A stretch of DNA of 64,000 bases from Sapria himalayana (lineage: Eukaryota > Streptophyta > Magnoliopsida > Malpighiales > Rafflesiaceae), in NCBI GenBank assembly GCA_029783825.1, contig JAREIK010005789.1, forward strand, positions 47,147 through 111,146. Reading direction: 5' to 3'. Numbering within the stretch: the first letter of the stretch is position 1; every line of letters starts with the position of its first letter. A model generated the notes under the pieces. That model had not been told where the DNA came from. It saw only the letters and a list, made by a program, of their open reading frames with translations, and did no database searches. A program made the position numbers and the translations under genes. This document shows, in pieces, positions 24,221 to 38,225 of this stretch.

Positions 24221-24904
24221 TTTTTTTGTTAAATTCTATTATAAAAATTAATAAAAATAAATAAAAATAAATAAATTAAATATTATTTTTTATATTTATT
24301 TTTATTATTTATAGTTTATATTAATATTAATGAGCTCATTAGATATTTATTTTTATTAATAAAAATAAATACATCATCTACAAATTATTTATAGTTTATA
24401 TTAATATTTAATATAAACAAATAAATATTAATAATGAGTTCATTAGATATTTATAGATATTTATTTAATATAGTTTATAATAAAAATAAATAATAATGAG
24501 CTCGTCGTATTAAATATTTATTTTTATTATTTATAGTTTATATTGAAGATATCTCGAAATATTAATGTGAAGATATCATTTAAATAAGTATTTATTTAAT
24601 TTAATTATATATAGTTTGATTTTTTGATATTTATAGTTTATTAAATTATTTATAGTTTATTTTTATTAATTATAAAATAAAAAAATGTATAATTATATTA
24701 ATGTGAAGATATATGAAATATATCATTTTTTGATATCATTGTTTGAGGTGTTCTCGTATTAAAATAAATTTTTTGAAAATCTAAAATGATATTACTAAAT
24801 ATAATCAGAAAATGTATTACTAAATTTTTATTCAAAAGCAAAGGAATATTTAAATAATCTAAAAAATTATTATTTAGATAATAATTTTAATAATTTATTT
24901 TTAT
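24221..24904. repeat. Scrambled boundary zone, inner side of left insert
   Basis: About 680 bp of patchwork. It includes TTTATTTTTATT-type words, AAACTATAAATAAT-type words, GATATC words, and short re-copies of insert sequence: CATCATCTACAAATTA near 24373, and GAGCTCATTAG words near 24330. From about 24770 come satellite snippets out of order (AATGTATTACTAAA, AAAAGCAAAGGAA, ATTATTATTTAG). A D unit then begins at about 24905. The inverted end of the insert (24494-24514) lies within this zone. Confidence 0.65.
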
Positions 24905-27900
24905 AATTTATAACTAAATATTATATTTACTTTTGAAAAAAAATTAAAATTTAATATATTTTCAAAGTGTATAACCTTCAAAAATGATAAAAAATCTCAA
25001 AAATAATTATTCATTATTTTAATTATTTATTAGTTTATTTTTATAGAAATATTAATTACAAATTAAATTTTCATAGGACATATCTAATTTAAATTAAACC
25101 AGTATACCCTAAATAATAAATAATAAATTTCAATATTATTGTTTTCATTATAATTTAAAATATTCATTTTAATTAGTCATTTGTTTATTTTTATATAAAT
25201 ATTAATTACAAAATAAATTATGAGTTAGATAGATATAATTTATATAAATTATTTTTAATCCAAAAAGTATAGATAAACTTTTTAAAATAAAAAAAAGTTT
25301 TTAAATCACATAATTATTATTTCGTAATACATTTTTCTTTGCTTTTGAATCATTTTAGGTTTTAATATTATATTTTAAGTAATATGAATCATATTCATTA
25401 TAGATTTTAATTTATTTTTTTAGATTTATTAGAATATCTATCAATAAAATAGATTATATTGAATTTATATTATATATAATTATTATGATTATAATAAATA
25501 AATATTGTATTTACTTTTGAAAAAAATTTTAAAATTATTATATTTTCAATGGTTATAACCTTCAAAATATGATAAAAAATAATAAAAATAATTTTTTTGT
25601 TATTTCATTTTTTAAATAAAGTCTATAGACCTTTAGATGCCTACTTACTTAAATCAGTAAGCTCATAAACCCCGAAACCCCTAAATACATAAACCCTTTA
25701 ACATCTATATACTACTTAATGAATAATAAATCTCATTTTTATGTCTATTTATAATATTTTTAAATATTCAATTTAATTATTTATAGTTTAATTTTTTACA
25801 AAATAAATTTTGAGTGACACAAACAATATTTAAATAATTAATTTTTTTTAAAAAAATATAACTTATAAAAAGAAGGAAAAATTTAAAATTAAATATTATT
25901 ATTTAGTAATATATTTTGATTTGATTTTGAATCATTTTGCATCATGTAAATATATTTTGATTAAAATTTATAATTTTATAAATAGCTTATTAATTTAATT
26001 TTTGATCATTATTATAATTTCTATGATTAAAATTGTTTATATTGAATTTATATGATATATAATCAGTAAGATTAATATAATTATACATGGTATTCACATT
26101 TCAAAAAATTTTAAAAATTATCTTATTTTCAAAGGTTATAACCTTTGAAAATCAGAAAAAATCTAAATATTTTTTTTATTTTTATTACGTAAATAAAACC
26201 TATAAACCACAATATGCCTAAAAACATAAATTGCTAAACTCCTAAACACTAAAACTCCTAAATAATCAAACCAATAAACGGTATACAATATATAATAAAT
26301 CACAAATCTCATTTAAATTTTTATTCATTATAATTTTAAATATTCATTTTAATTATTATTAGATTATTTTTTATATAAATGTTAATTACAATATAAATAA
26401 TGAGTGAGACAAATATAATTTTAATAATTTATTTTTTATTCAAAAAAAATATAAGCTTATAAAAAGAAGTAAAAATTAAATAACAAAAAATTATTATTTA
26501 GTAATATATTTTACTTTGATTTTGAATAATTGTAAATAGGTTTTTAAATTATATTTTAATTACTATCAATCTTATTAATAATAGTTTATTAATTTATATT
26601 TTGATCATAATTATAATATCTATCAATAAAATTACTTATATTGAATTTTAATGTTTTATAATTATTAAGATTATTATAACTAAATATTATTTTACTTTTG
26701 AAAAAAAATTTAAAAATTATTATATTTTCAAAGGTTATAACCTTCAAAAATGATAAAAAATCAAAAAATAATTTTTTTATAATTTTATTATTTAAATAAA
26801 AATTATAAATCACTAAATAACTAAACATTTAAATCTATAGACTTCTAAACCCCAAAAGCCCCTAAATACTTAAAGCATTAAACAATATAACCTATATAAT
26901 AAAGGATAATTATAATATCTATCAAAGTTTATTAATTAATCTCTATCTTATTATTAATAGTTTATTTATTTAATTTTTGATCATTATTAATATATCTATC
27001 AATAAAATTGTTTAATTGAATTTATATGATATATAATTATTAATATTAATATAACTAATGATTGTATTTACATTTCAAAAATTTTAAATATTATTATATT
27101 TTCAAAGTTTATAACCTATGAAAATGAGAAAAAATTACAAATTTTTTTTGTTATTTATTGTTTAAATAATACCTATAAACCACTAAGTGCCTAAAACATA
27201 AATCACTAAACTCCTAAAATACAAAACCTCTAAATACTTAAACATTTAAACAAGTATACATTAATAATAAAATAGAAATATCATCTAAATTTGTATTCTG
27301 TATAATTTTTAATTTTTATTTTAATTATTTATCAGTTTATTTTTATAGAAATATAATACATATTAAATTATCAGTGAGACAGATCTATAATTTTTATTCA
27401 TTATAGTTTTAAATATACATTTAAATTATTTATTAGTTTATTTTTATAGAAATGTTAATTACAAAATAAATAATGAGTGAGACAAATATAATTTTAATAA
27501 TTTATTTTTAATCAAAAAAAATATAACCTTATAAAAAGAAGTAAAAATTTAAAAACAAAAAATTATTATTTAGTAATATATTTTACATTGATTTTGAATC
27601 ATTGTATATAGGTTTTGAAATTATATTTTAATTGCTATCAATCTTATTCATAATAGTTTATTAATTTATTTTTTGATCATTATTATAATATCTATCAATA
27701 AAATTACTTATATTGAATTTTAATGTTTTATAATTATTAAGATTATTATAGCTAAATATTATATTTACATTTGAAAAAAATATTTAAAAATTATTATATT
27801 TTCAAAGGTTATAACTTTCAAAAATGATAAAAAATAACAAAAATAATTTTTTATAATTTTATTATTTAAATAAAACTTATAAACCACTAAATACCTAAAC

Positions 27901-30900
27901 CTTTAAATCTATAGACTCCTAAACCCTAAAACCCCCTAAATACTTAAAGCATTAAACCTATATAATCTATATAATAAATGATAATTATAATATCTATCAA
28001 TAGTTTATTAATTAATCTCTATCTTATTATTAATAGTTTATTAATTTAATTTTTGATCATTATTAATAATCTATCAATAAAATTGTTTATATTGAATTTA
28101 TATGATATATAATTATTAATATTAATATAACTAAAGATTGTATTCACATTTCAAAAATTTTAAATATTATTATATTTTCAAAGGTTATAACCTATGAAAA
28201 TGAGAAAAAATTACAAATTTTTTTTGTTATTTTATTGTTTAAATAATACCTATAAACCACTAAGTGCCTAAAAACATAAATCACTAAACTCCTAAATGAC
28301 AAAACCTCTAAATACTTAAACATTAAACTAGTATACATTAATAATAAATCATAAATATCATTTAAATTTGTATTCAGTATAATTTTTAATTTTTATTTTA
28401 ATTATTTATCAGTTTATTTTTATAGAAATATTAATTACAAATTAAATTATCAGTGAGACAGATCTAATTTAAATTAAACCAGTATACCCTAAATAATAAA
28501 TAATAAATCTCAATATTATTGTTTTCATTATAATTTAAAATATTCATTTTAATTAGTTATTTGTTTATTTTTATATAAATATTAATTACAAATAAATTAT
28601 GAGTTAGATAGATATAATTTATATAAATTATTTTTCATCAATAAAATATAGATAAACTTTTTAAATAAAAAAAATTTAAAACAAATAATTATTATTTAGG
28701 TAATACATTTTCCTTTGCTTTTGAATCATTTTAGGTTTTCATATTATATTTTAAGTAATATGAATCTTATTCATTATAGATTTTTAATTATTTTTTGAGA
28801 TTATTAGAATATCTCTCAATAAAATTGATTATATCGAATTTATATTATATATAATTATTATGATTATTATAAATAAATATTGTATTCACTCTTGAAAAAA
28901 TTTAAAATTATTATATTTCAAATGTTATAACCTTGAAAATATGAGAAAAAATAATAAAAATAAATTTTTGTTATTTCATTTTTTAAATAAAGCCTATAGA
29001 CCATTAAATGCCTGCTTACTTAAATCAGTAAGCTCATAAACTCGAAACCCCTAAATACATAAACCTTTTAATATCTATATACTACTAATGAATAATAAAT
29101 CTCATTTTTATGTCTATTTATTATAATTTTAAATATTCAATTTAATTATTTATAGTTTAATTTTTTACAAAAATTAATTACAAAATAAATTTGAGCGAGA
29201 CAAACATTATTTAAATAATTGATTTTTTATAAAAAAATATAAGCTTATAAAAAGAAGGAAAAATTTAAAAATTAAATATTATTATTAGTAATATATTTTG
29301 ATTTGATTTTGAATCATTTTGCATCATGTAAATATATTTTAATTAAAATTTATATTTTTATTAATAGTTTATTAATTTAATTTTTGATAATTATTATAAT
29401 ATCTATCATTAAAATTGTTTATATTGAATATATATGATATATAATCAGTAAGATTAATATAATTATAAATGGGATCCACATTTCAAAAAATTTTAAAAAT
29501 TATCTTATCTTCAAAGATTATAACCTTTGAAGATCAGAAAAAATTTTAAATAAAATTTTTTATTTTTATTATTTAAGTAAAATCTATAAACCACAATATG
29601 CCTAAAAACATAAATTGCTAAACTCCTAAATAATAAAACTCCTAAATAATCAAACCAATAAAACGGTATACCATTTATAATAAATCACAAATTTCATTTT
29701 AATTTGTATTCATTATAATTTTAAATATTCATTTTAATTATTTATTAGTTTATTTTTTATAGAAATGTTAATTACAAAATAAATAATGAGTGAGACAAAT
29801 ATAATTTTAATAATTTATTTTTAATCAAAAAAAATATATAAGCTTATAAAAAGAAGTAAAAATTTAAAAACAAAAAATTATTATTTAGTAATATATTTTA
29901 CTTTGATTTTGAATCATTGTATATAGGTTTTGAAATTATATTTTAATTGCTATCAATCTTATTAATAATAGTTTATTAATTTATTTTTGATCATTATTAT
30001 AATATCTATAAATAAAATTACTTATATTGAATTTTAATGTTTATAATTATTAAGATTATTATAACTAAATATTATATTTACTTTTGAAAAAAAATTTAAA
30101 ATTAATATATTTTCAAAGGGTATAACCTTCAAAAATGATAAAAAATCACAAAAATAATTTTTTTATAATTTTATTATTTAAATAAAACTTAAATACCACT
30201 AAATACCTAAACATTTAAATCTATAGACTCCTAAACCCCAAAACCCCCTAAATACTTAAAGCATTAAACCTATATAACCTATATAATAAAAGATAACTAT
30301 AATATCTATCAATAGTTTATTAATTAATCTCTATCTTATTATTAATAGTTTATTAATTTAATTTTTGATCATTATTAATATATCTATCAATAAAATTGTT
30401 TATATTGAATTTATATGATATATAATTATTAATATTAATATAACTAAAGATTGTATTCACATTTCAAAAATTTTAAATATTATTATATTTTCAAAGGTTA
30501 TAACCTATGAAAATGAGAAAAAATTACAACATTTTTTTTGTTATTTTATTGTTTAAATAATACCTATAAACCACTAAGTGCCTAAAAACATAAATCACTA
30601 AACTCCTAAACGACAAAACCTCTAAATACTTAAACCATTAAACTAGTATACATTAATAATAAATCATAAATATCATTTAAATTTGTATTCAGTATAATTT
30701 TTAATTTTTATTTTAATTATTTATCAGTTTATTTTTATAGAAATATTAATTACAAATTAAATTATCAGTGAGACAGATCTAATTTAAATTAAACCAGTAT
30801 ACCCTAAATAATAAATAATAAATCTCAATATTATTGTTTTCATTATAATTTAAAATATTCATTTTAATTAGTTATTTGTTTATTTTTATATAAATATTAA

Positions 30901-33900
30901 TTACAAAATAAATTATGAGTTAGATAGATATAATTTATATAAATTATTTTTCATCAAAAAATATAGATAAACTTTTTAAAATAAAAAAAATTTCAAAACA
31001 AATAATTATTATTTAGTAATACATTTTCCTTTGCTATTGAATCATTTTAGGTTTTCATATTATATTTTAAGTAATATGAATCTATTCATTATAGATTTTT
31101 AATTTATTTTTTTGAGATTATTAGAATATCTATCAATAAAATTGATTATATTGAATTTATATTATATATAATTATTATGATTATTATAAATAAATATTGT
31201 ATTCACTCTTGAAAAAAATTTTAAAATTATATATTTTCAAGGTTATAACCTTAAAATATGAGAAAAAATAATAAAAATAAATTTTTTGTTATTTCATTTT
31301 TTAAATAAAGCCTATAGACCATTAAATGCCTGCTTACTTAAATCAGTAAGCTCATAAACCCGAAACCCCTAAATACATAAACCTTTTAACATCTATATAC
31401 TACTTAATGAATAATAAATCTCATTTTTAGTCTATTTATTATAATTTTAAATATTCAATTTAATTATTTATAGTTTAATTTTTTACAAAAATTAATTACA
31501 AAATAAATTTCGAGCGAGACAAACATTATTTAAATAATTGATTTTTAATAAAAAAATATAAGCTTATAAAAAGAAGGAAAAATTAAAAATTAAATATTAT
31601 TATTTAGTAATATATTTTGATTTTATTTTGAATCATTTTGCGTCATGTAAATATATTTTAATTAAATTTATATTTTTATTAATAGTTTATTAATTTAATT
31701 TTTGATCATTATTATAATATCTATCATTAAAATTGTTTATATTGAATTTATATGATATATAATCAGTAAGATTAATATAATTATACATGGTATTCACATT
31801 TCAAAAAATTTAAAAATTATCTTATTTTCAAAGGTTATAACCTTTGAAAATCAGAAAAAATCTAAAAAATATTTTTATTTTTATTATTTAAATAAAACCT
31901 ATAAACCACAAAATGCCTAAAACATAAATTGCTAATCTCCTAAACAACAAAACTCCTAAATAATCAAACCAATAAACCGGTATACCATATATAATAAATC
32001 ACAAATTCTCATTTAATTTGTATTCATTATAATTTTAAATATTCATTTTAATTATTTATTAGTTTATTTTTATAGAAATGTTAATTACAAATAAATAATG
32101 AGTGAGACAAATATAATTTTAATAATTTATTTTTTATTCAAAAAAAATATAAGCTTATAAAAAGAAGTAAAAATTAAATAACAAAAAATTATTATTTAGT
32201 AATATATTTTACTTTGATTTTGAATCATTGTAATATAGGTTTTTAAATTATATTTTAATTACTATCAATCTTATTAATAATAGTTTATTAATTTATTTTT
32301 TGATCATATTATAATATCTATCAATAAAATTACTTATATTGAATTTTAATGTTTTATAATTATTAAGATTATTATAACTAAATATTATTTTTACTTTTGA
32401 AAAAAAATTTAAAAATTATTATATTTTCAAAGGTTATAACCTTCAAAAATGATAAAAAATCACAAAATAATTTTTTTATAATTTTTATTATTTAAATAAA
32501 AATTATAAATCACTAAATACCTAAACATTTAAATCTATAGACTCCTAAACCCCAAAACCCCTAAATACTTAAAGCATTAAACCTATATAACCTATATAAT
32601 AAAGGATAATTATAATATCTATCAATAGTTTATTAATTAATCTCTATCTTATTATTAATAGTTTATTAATTTAATTTTTGATCATTATTAATATATCTAT
32701 CAATAAAATTGTTTATATTGAATTTATATGATATATAATTATTAATATTATATAACTAAAGATTGTATTCACATTTCAAAAATTTTAAATATTATTATAT
32801 TTCAAAGGTTATAACCTATGAAAATGAGAAAAAATTACAAATTTTTTTTGTTATTTTATTGTTTAAATAATACCTATAAACCACTAAGTGCCTAAAAACA
32901 TAAATCACTAAACTCCTAAACGACAAAACCTCTAAATACTTAAACCATTAAACTAGTATACATTAATAATAAATCATAAATATCATTTAAATTTGTATTC
33001 AGTATAATTTTTAATTTTATTTTAATTATTTATCAGTTTATTTTTATAGAAATATTAATTACAAATTAAATTATCAGTGAGACAGATCTAATTTAAATTA
33101 AACCAGTATACCCTAAATAATAAATAATAAATCTCAATATTATTGTTTTCATTATAATTTAAAATATTCATTTTAATTAGTTATTTGTTTATTTTATATA
33201 AATATTAATTACAAAATAAATTATGAGTTAGATAGATATAATTTATATAATTATTTTTCATCAAAAAAATATAGATAAACTTTTTTAAGAAAAAAAAATT
33301 TCAAAACAAATAATTATTATTTTGTAATACATTTTCCTTTGCTATTGAATCATTTAGGTTTCATATTATATTTTAAGTAATATGAATCTAATCATTATAG
33401 ATTTTTAATTTATTTTTTTGATTTATCAGAATATCTATCAATAAAATTGATTATATTGAATTTATATATATTTAATTATTATGATTATTATAAATAATAT
33501 TGTATTCACTCTTTAAAAAATTTAAAAATTATTATATTTCAAGGATTATAACCTTGAAAATATAGATAAAATAATAAAAATAAATTTTTTGTTATTCATT
33601 TTTTTAAATAAGCATATAGACCATTAAATGCCTGCTTACTTAAATCAGTTAGCTCATAAACCCCTAAACCCCTAAATACATAAACCTTTAACATCTATAT
33701 ACTTACTTAATGAATAATAAATCTCATTTTTATGTCTATTTATATAATTTTAAATATTCAATTTAATTATTTATAGTTTAATTTTTACAAAATTAATTAC
33801 AAAATAAATTTCGAGCTAGACAAACATTATTTAAATAATTGATTTTTAATAAAAAAATATAAGCTTATAAAAAGAAGGAAAAATTTAAAAATTAAATATT

Positions 33901-36450
33901 ATTATTTAGTAATATATTTTGATTTGATTTGAATCATTTTGCGTCATGTAAATATATTTTAATTAAAATTTATATTTTATTAATAGTTTATTAATTTAAT
34001 TTTTGATCATTATTATAATATCTATCATTAAAATTGTTTATATTGAATTTATATGATATATAATCAGTAAGATTAATATAATTATACATGGTATTCACAT
34101 TTCAAAAAATTTTAAAATTATCTTATTTTCAAAGGTTATAACCTTTGAAAATCGAAAAAAAATCTAAAAAAAAATTTTTATTTTTATTATTTAAGTAAAC
34201 CTATAAACCACAATATGCCTAAAAACATAAATTGCTAAACTCCTAAACAACAAAACTTCTAAATAATCAAACCAATAAACCGGTATACCATATATAATAA
34301 ATCACAAATTTCATTTTAATTTGTATTCATTATAATTTTAAATATTCATTTAATTATTTATTAGTTTATTTTTATAGAAATGTTAATTACAAAATAAATA
34401 ATGAGTGAGACAAATATAATTTAATAATTTATTTTTTATCAAAAAAAATATAGCTTATAAAAAGAAGTAAAAATTTAAAAACAAAAATTATTATTTAGTA
34501 ATATATTTTACTTTGATTTTGAATCATTGTATATAGGTTTTAAATTATATTTTAATTACTATCAATCTTATTATAATAGTTTATTAATTTATTTTTTGAT
34601 CATTATTATAATATCTATCAATAAAATTACTTATATTGAATTTTAATGTTTTATAATTATTAAGATTATTATAACTAAATATTATTTTTACTTTTGAAAA
34701 AAATTTAAAAATTATTATATTTTCAAAGGTTATAACCTTCAAAAATGATAAAAAATCACAAAAATAATTTTTTTATAATTTTATTATTTAAATAAAAATT
34801 ATAAATCACTAAATACCTAAACATTTAAATCTATAGACTCCTAAACCCCAAAATCCCCTAAATACTTAAAGCATTAAACCTATATAACCTATATAATAAA
34901 GGATAATTATAATATCTATCAATAGTTTATTAATTAATCTGTATCTTATTATTAATAGTTTATTAATTTAATTTTGATCATTATTAATATATCTATCAAT
35001 AAAATTGTTTATATTGAATTTATATGATATATAATTATTAATATTAATATAACTAAAGATTGTATTCACATTTCAAAAATTTTAAATATTATTATATTTT
35101 CAAAGGTTATAACCTATGAAAATGATAAAAAATTACAAATTTTTTTTGTTATTTATTATTTAAATAATACCTATAAACCACTAAATGCCTAAAAACATAA
35201 ATCACTAAACTCCTAAACGACAAAACCTCTAAATACTTAAACCATTAAACTAGTATACATTAATAATAAATCATAAATATCATTTAAATTTGTATTCAGT
35301 ATAATTTTTAATTTTATTTTAATTATTTATCAGTTTATTTTTATAGAAATATTAATTACAAATTAAATTATCAGTGAGACAGATCTAATTTAAATTAAAC
35401 CAGTATACCCTAAATAATAAATAATAAATCTCAATATTATTGTTTTCATTATAATTTAAAATATTCATTTTAATTAGTTATTTGTTTATTTTTATATAAA
35501 TATTAATTACAAAATAAATTATGAGTTAGATAGATATAATTTATATAAATTATTTTTAATCAAAAAATATAGATAAACTTTTTAAAATAAAAAAAATTTA
35601 AAACAAATAATTATTATTTAGTAATACATTTTCCTTTGCTTTTGAATCATTTTAGGTTTTCATATTATATTTTAAGTAATATGAATCATATTCATTATAG
35701 ATTTTTAATTTATTTTTTTAGATTTATTAGAATATCTATCAATAAAATTGATTATATTGAATTTATATTATATATAATTATTATGATTATAATAAATAAA
35801 TATTGTATTCACTTTTGAAAAAAATTTAAAAATTATTATATTTTCAATGGTTATAACCTTCAAAATATGATAAAAAATAATAAAAATAAATTTTTTGTTA
35901 TTTCATTTTTTAAATAAAGACTATAGACCTTTAAATGCCTGCTTACTTAAATCAGTAAGCTCATAAACCCTGAAACCCCTAAATACATAAACCCTTTAAC
36001 ATCTATATACTACTTAATGAATAATAAATCTCATTTTTATGTCTATTTATAATAATTTTAAATATTCAATTTAATTATTTATAGTTTAATTTTTTACAAA
36101 AATTAATTACAAAATAAATTTTGAGCTGAGACAAACATTATTTAAATAATTGATTTTTTTAGAAAAATATAAGCTTATAAAAAGAAGGAAAAATTTAAAA
36201 ATTAAATATTATTATTTAGTATTATTTTTTGTTTTGATTTTGAATCATTTTGCATCATGTAAACATATTTTGATTAAAATTTATGATTTTATAAATAGCT
36301 GATTAATTTAATTTTTGATCATTATTATAATTTCTATTATTAAAATTTTTATATTCAATTTATATGATATATAATCAGTATGATTAATATAATTATACAT
36401 GGTATTCACATTTCAAAAAATTTTAAAAATTATCTTATTTTCAAAAGTTA
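24905..36450 (-). repeat. Satellite block 3 (- polarity), left inner arm
   Basis: It begins with a partial D core (AAAGTGTATAACC near 24966) joined at about 25010-25020 to a C/E-type segment. It then runs as HOR on the - strand. Approximate core positions are E 25555, A 26140, D 26740, C 27112, D 27805, C 28190, E 28927, A 29520, D 30120, C 30500, E 31243, A 31830, D 32435, C 32810, E 33547, A 34137, D 34732, C 35110, E 35855 and A 36450. The A at 36450 is the palindrome centre. No genes. Single-base length changes in A/T runs are the main difference between HOR copies. Confidence 0.92.
27380..27395 (-). repeat. Irregular HOR junction: extra C-D pair, left arm
   Basis: CAGTGAGACAGATCTA is followed directly by TAATTTTTATTCATTA, joining an E/C segment to a D/A segment. 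The array therefore reads A, D, C, D, C, E instead of A, D, C, E, an extra ~1.07 kb. The same irregular join is at about 45545 in the right arm, so it existed before the arms were duplicated. Confidence 0.75.
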
Positions 36451-36460
36451 TAACTTTTGA
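36441..36460. repeat. Centre of the giant palindrome
   Basis: TCAAAAGTTA is followed immediately by TAACTTTTGA, with the centre between 36450 and 36451 and no spacer. It is an A-type satellite core in which the usual AAAGGTTA half is AAAAGTTA on both sides, a symmetric change. Outward symmetry is nearly perfect: over the first ~270 bp per side I find one 1-base A-run difference (around 36350/36550). After that, substitutions and indels appear. Confidence 0.9.
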
Positions 36461-38144
36461 AAATAAGATAATTTTTAAAATTTTTTGAAATGTGAATACC
36501 ATGTATAATTATATTAATCATACTGATTATATATCATATAAATTGAATATAAAAAATTTTAATAATAGAAATTATAATAATGATCAAAAATTAAATTAAT
36601 CAGCTATTTATAAAATCATAAATTTTAATCAAAATATGTTTACATGATGCAAAATGATTCAAAATCAAAACAAAAAATAATACTAAATAATAATATTTAA
36701 TTTTTAAATTTTTCCTTCTTTTTATAAGCTTATATTTTTCTAAAAAAATCTATTATTTAAATAATGTTTGTCTCACTCTAAATTTATTTTGTAATTAATT
36801 TTTGTAAAAAATTAAACTATAAATAAGTAAATTGAATATTTAAAATTATTATAAATACACATAAAAATGAGATTTATTATTCATTAAATAGTATATAGAT
36901 GTTAAAGGGTTTATGTATTTAGGGGTTTCGGGGTTTATGAGCTTACTGATTTAAGTAAGCAGGCATTTAATGGTCTATAGTCTTTATTTAAAAAATGAAA
37001 TAACAAAAAATTTATTTTTATTATTTTTTATCATATTTTGAAGGTTATAACCATGGAAAATATAATAATTTTTAATTTTTTTTCAATAGTGAATACAATA
37101 TTATTTATTATGATCATAATAATTATATATAATATAAAGTCAATATCATCAATTTTATTGATAGATATTCTAATAAATCTAAAAAATAAATTAAAAATCT
37201 ATAATGAATATGATTCATATTACTTAAAATATAAATATGAAAACCTAAAATGATTCAAAAGCAAAGGAAAATGTATACTAAATAATAATTATTTGATTTG
37301 AAATTTTTTTTCTTTTAAAAGTTTATCTATACTTTTTTGATGAAAAATAATTTATATAAATTATATCTATCTAACTCATAATTTATTTTGTAATTAATAT
37401 TTATATAAAAATAACAAATGACTAATTAAAATGAATATTTTAAATTATAATGAAAACAATAATATTGAGATTTATTATTTATTATTAGGGTATACTGGTT
37501 TAATTTAAATTAGATCTGTCTCACTGATAATTTAATTTGTAATTAATATTTATATAAAATAAACTGATAAATAATTAAAATAAAATTAAAAATTATACTG
37601 AATACAAATTTAAATGATATTTATGATTTATTATTAATGTATACTAGTTTAATGTTTAAGTATTTAGAGGTTTTGTCGTTTAGGAGTTTAGTGATTTATG
37701 TTTTTAGGCACTTAGTGGTTTATAGGTATTATTTAAACAATAAAATAACAAAAAAAATTTGTAATTTTTTCTCATTTTCATAGGTTATAACCTTTGAAAA
37801 TATAATAATATTTAAAATTTTTGAAATGTGAATACAATCTTTAGTTATATTAATATTAATAATTATATATCATATAAATTCAATATAAACAATTTTATTG
37901 ATAGATATATTAATAATGATCAAAAATTAAATTAATAAACTATTAATAATAAGATAGAGATTAATTAATAAACTATTGATAGATATTATAATTATCCTTT
38001 ATTATATAGGTTATAGAGTTTTAATGCTTTATGTATTTAGAGGGTTTAGGGGTTTAGGAGTCTATAGATTTAAATGTTTAGGTATTTAGTGATTTATAAT
38101 TTTTATTTAAATAATAAAATTATAAAAAAATTATTTTTTTGATT

Positions 38145-38225
38145 TTTTCTCATTTTCTTAGGTTATAACCTTTGAAATTATAATAATATTTAAAATTTTT
38201 TGAAATGTGAATATAATATTTAGTT
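38145..38225 (+). repeat. C-like core inside a D unit (probable conversion patch)
   Basis: Where a D core should read TTGAAGGTTATAACC, this unit reads TTTTCTTAGGTTATAACC followed by AATAATATTTAAAA and GAAATGTGAATATAAT. This is the rare C variant otherwise seen at 14140-14215 (+) and 58800-58860 (-). D-type flanks resume on both sides. The left-arm partner near 34730 is a normal D, so the change followed palindrome formation. Confidence 0.6.

Larger units (their letters stand above)
18758..24514. mobile_element. Left copy of the insert, bounded by inverted 18-21-bp ends
   Basis: About 5.76 kb of mostly ordinary-composition DNA inside the satellite. The ends carry AATACGACGAGCTCATTA (18758-18778) and its reverse complement (24494-24514). 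A second inverted pair lies inside: AATTTGTAGATGATGTATT at 19433-19451 and its reverse complement at 24368-24386. It contains a RING-H2 pseudogene, an unidentified coding-like fragment, a purine tract, a hairpin and microsatellites. It has no transposase or reverse transcriptase ORF. I see no clear target-site duplication, and short inverted ends can also arise by template switching, so calling it a mobile element is tentative. The second copy, reversed, is 48434-54217. Confidence 0.4.

Noticed and set aside
36441..36460. Centre as an exact library fold-back artefact
   Set aside because: Not excluded, but arm-private substitutions in the RING pseudogene, different microsatellite lengths, a private 40-bp insertion and a conversion patch make a mirrored single read unlikely.
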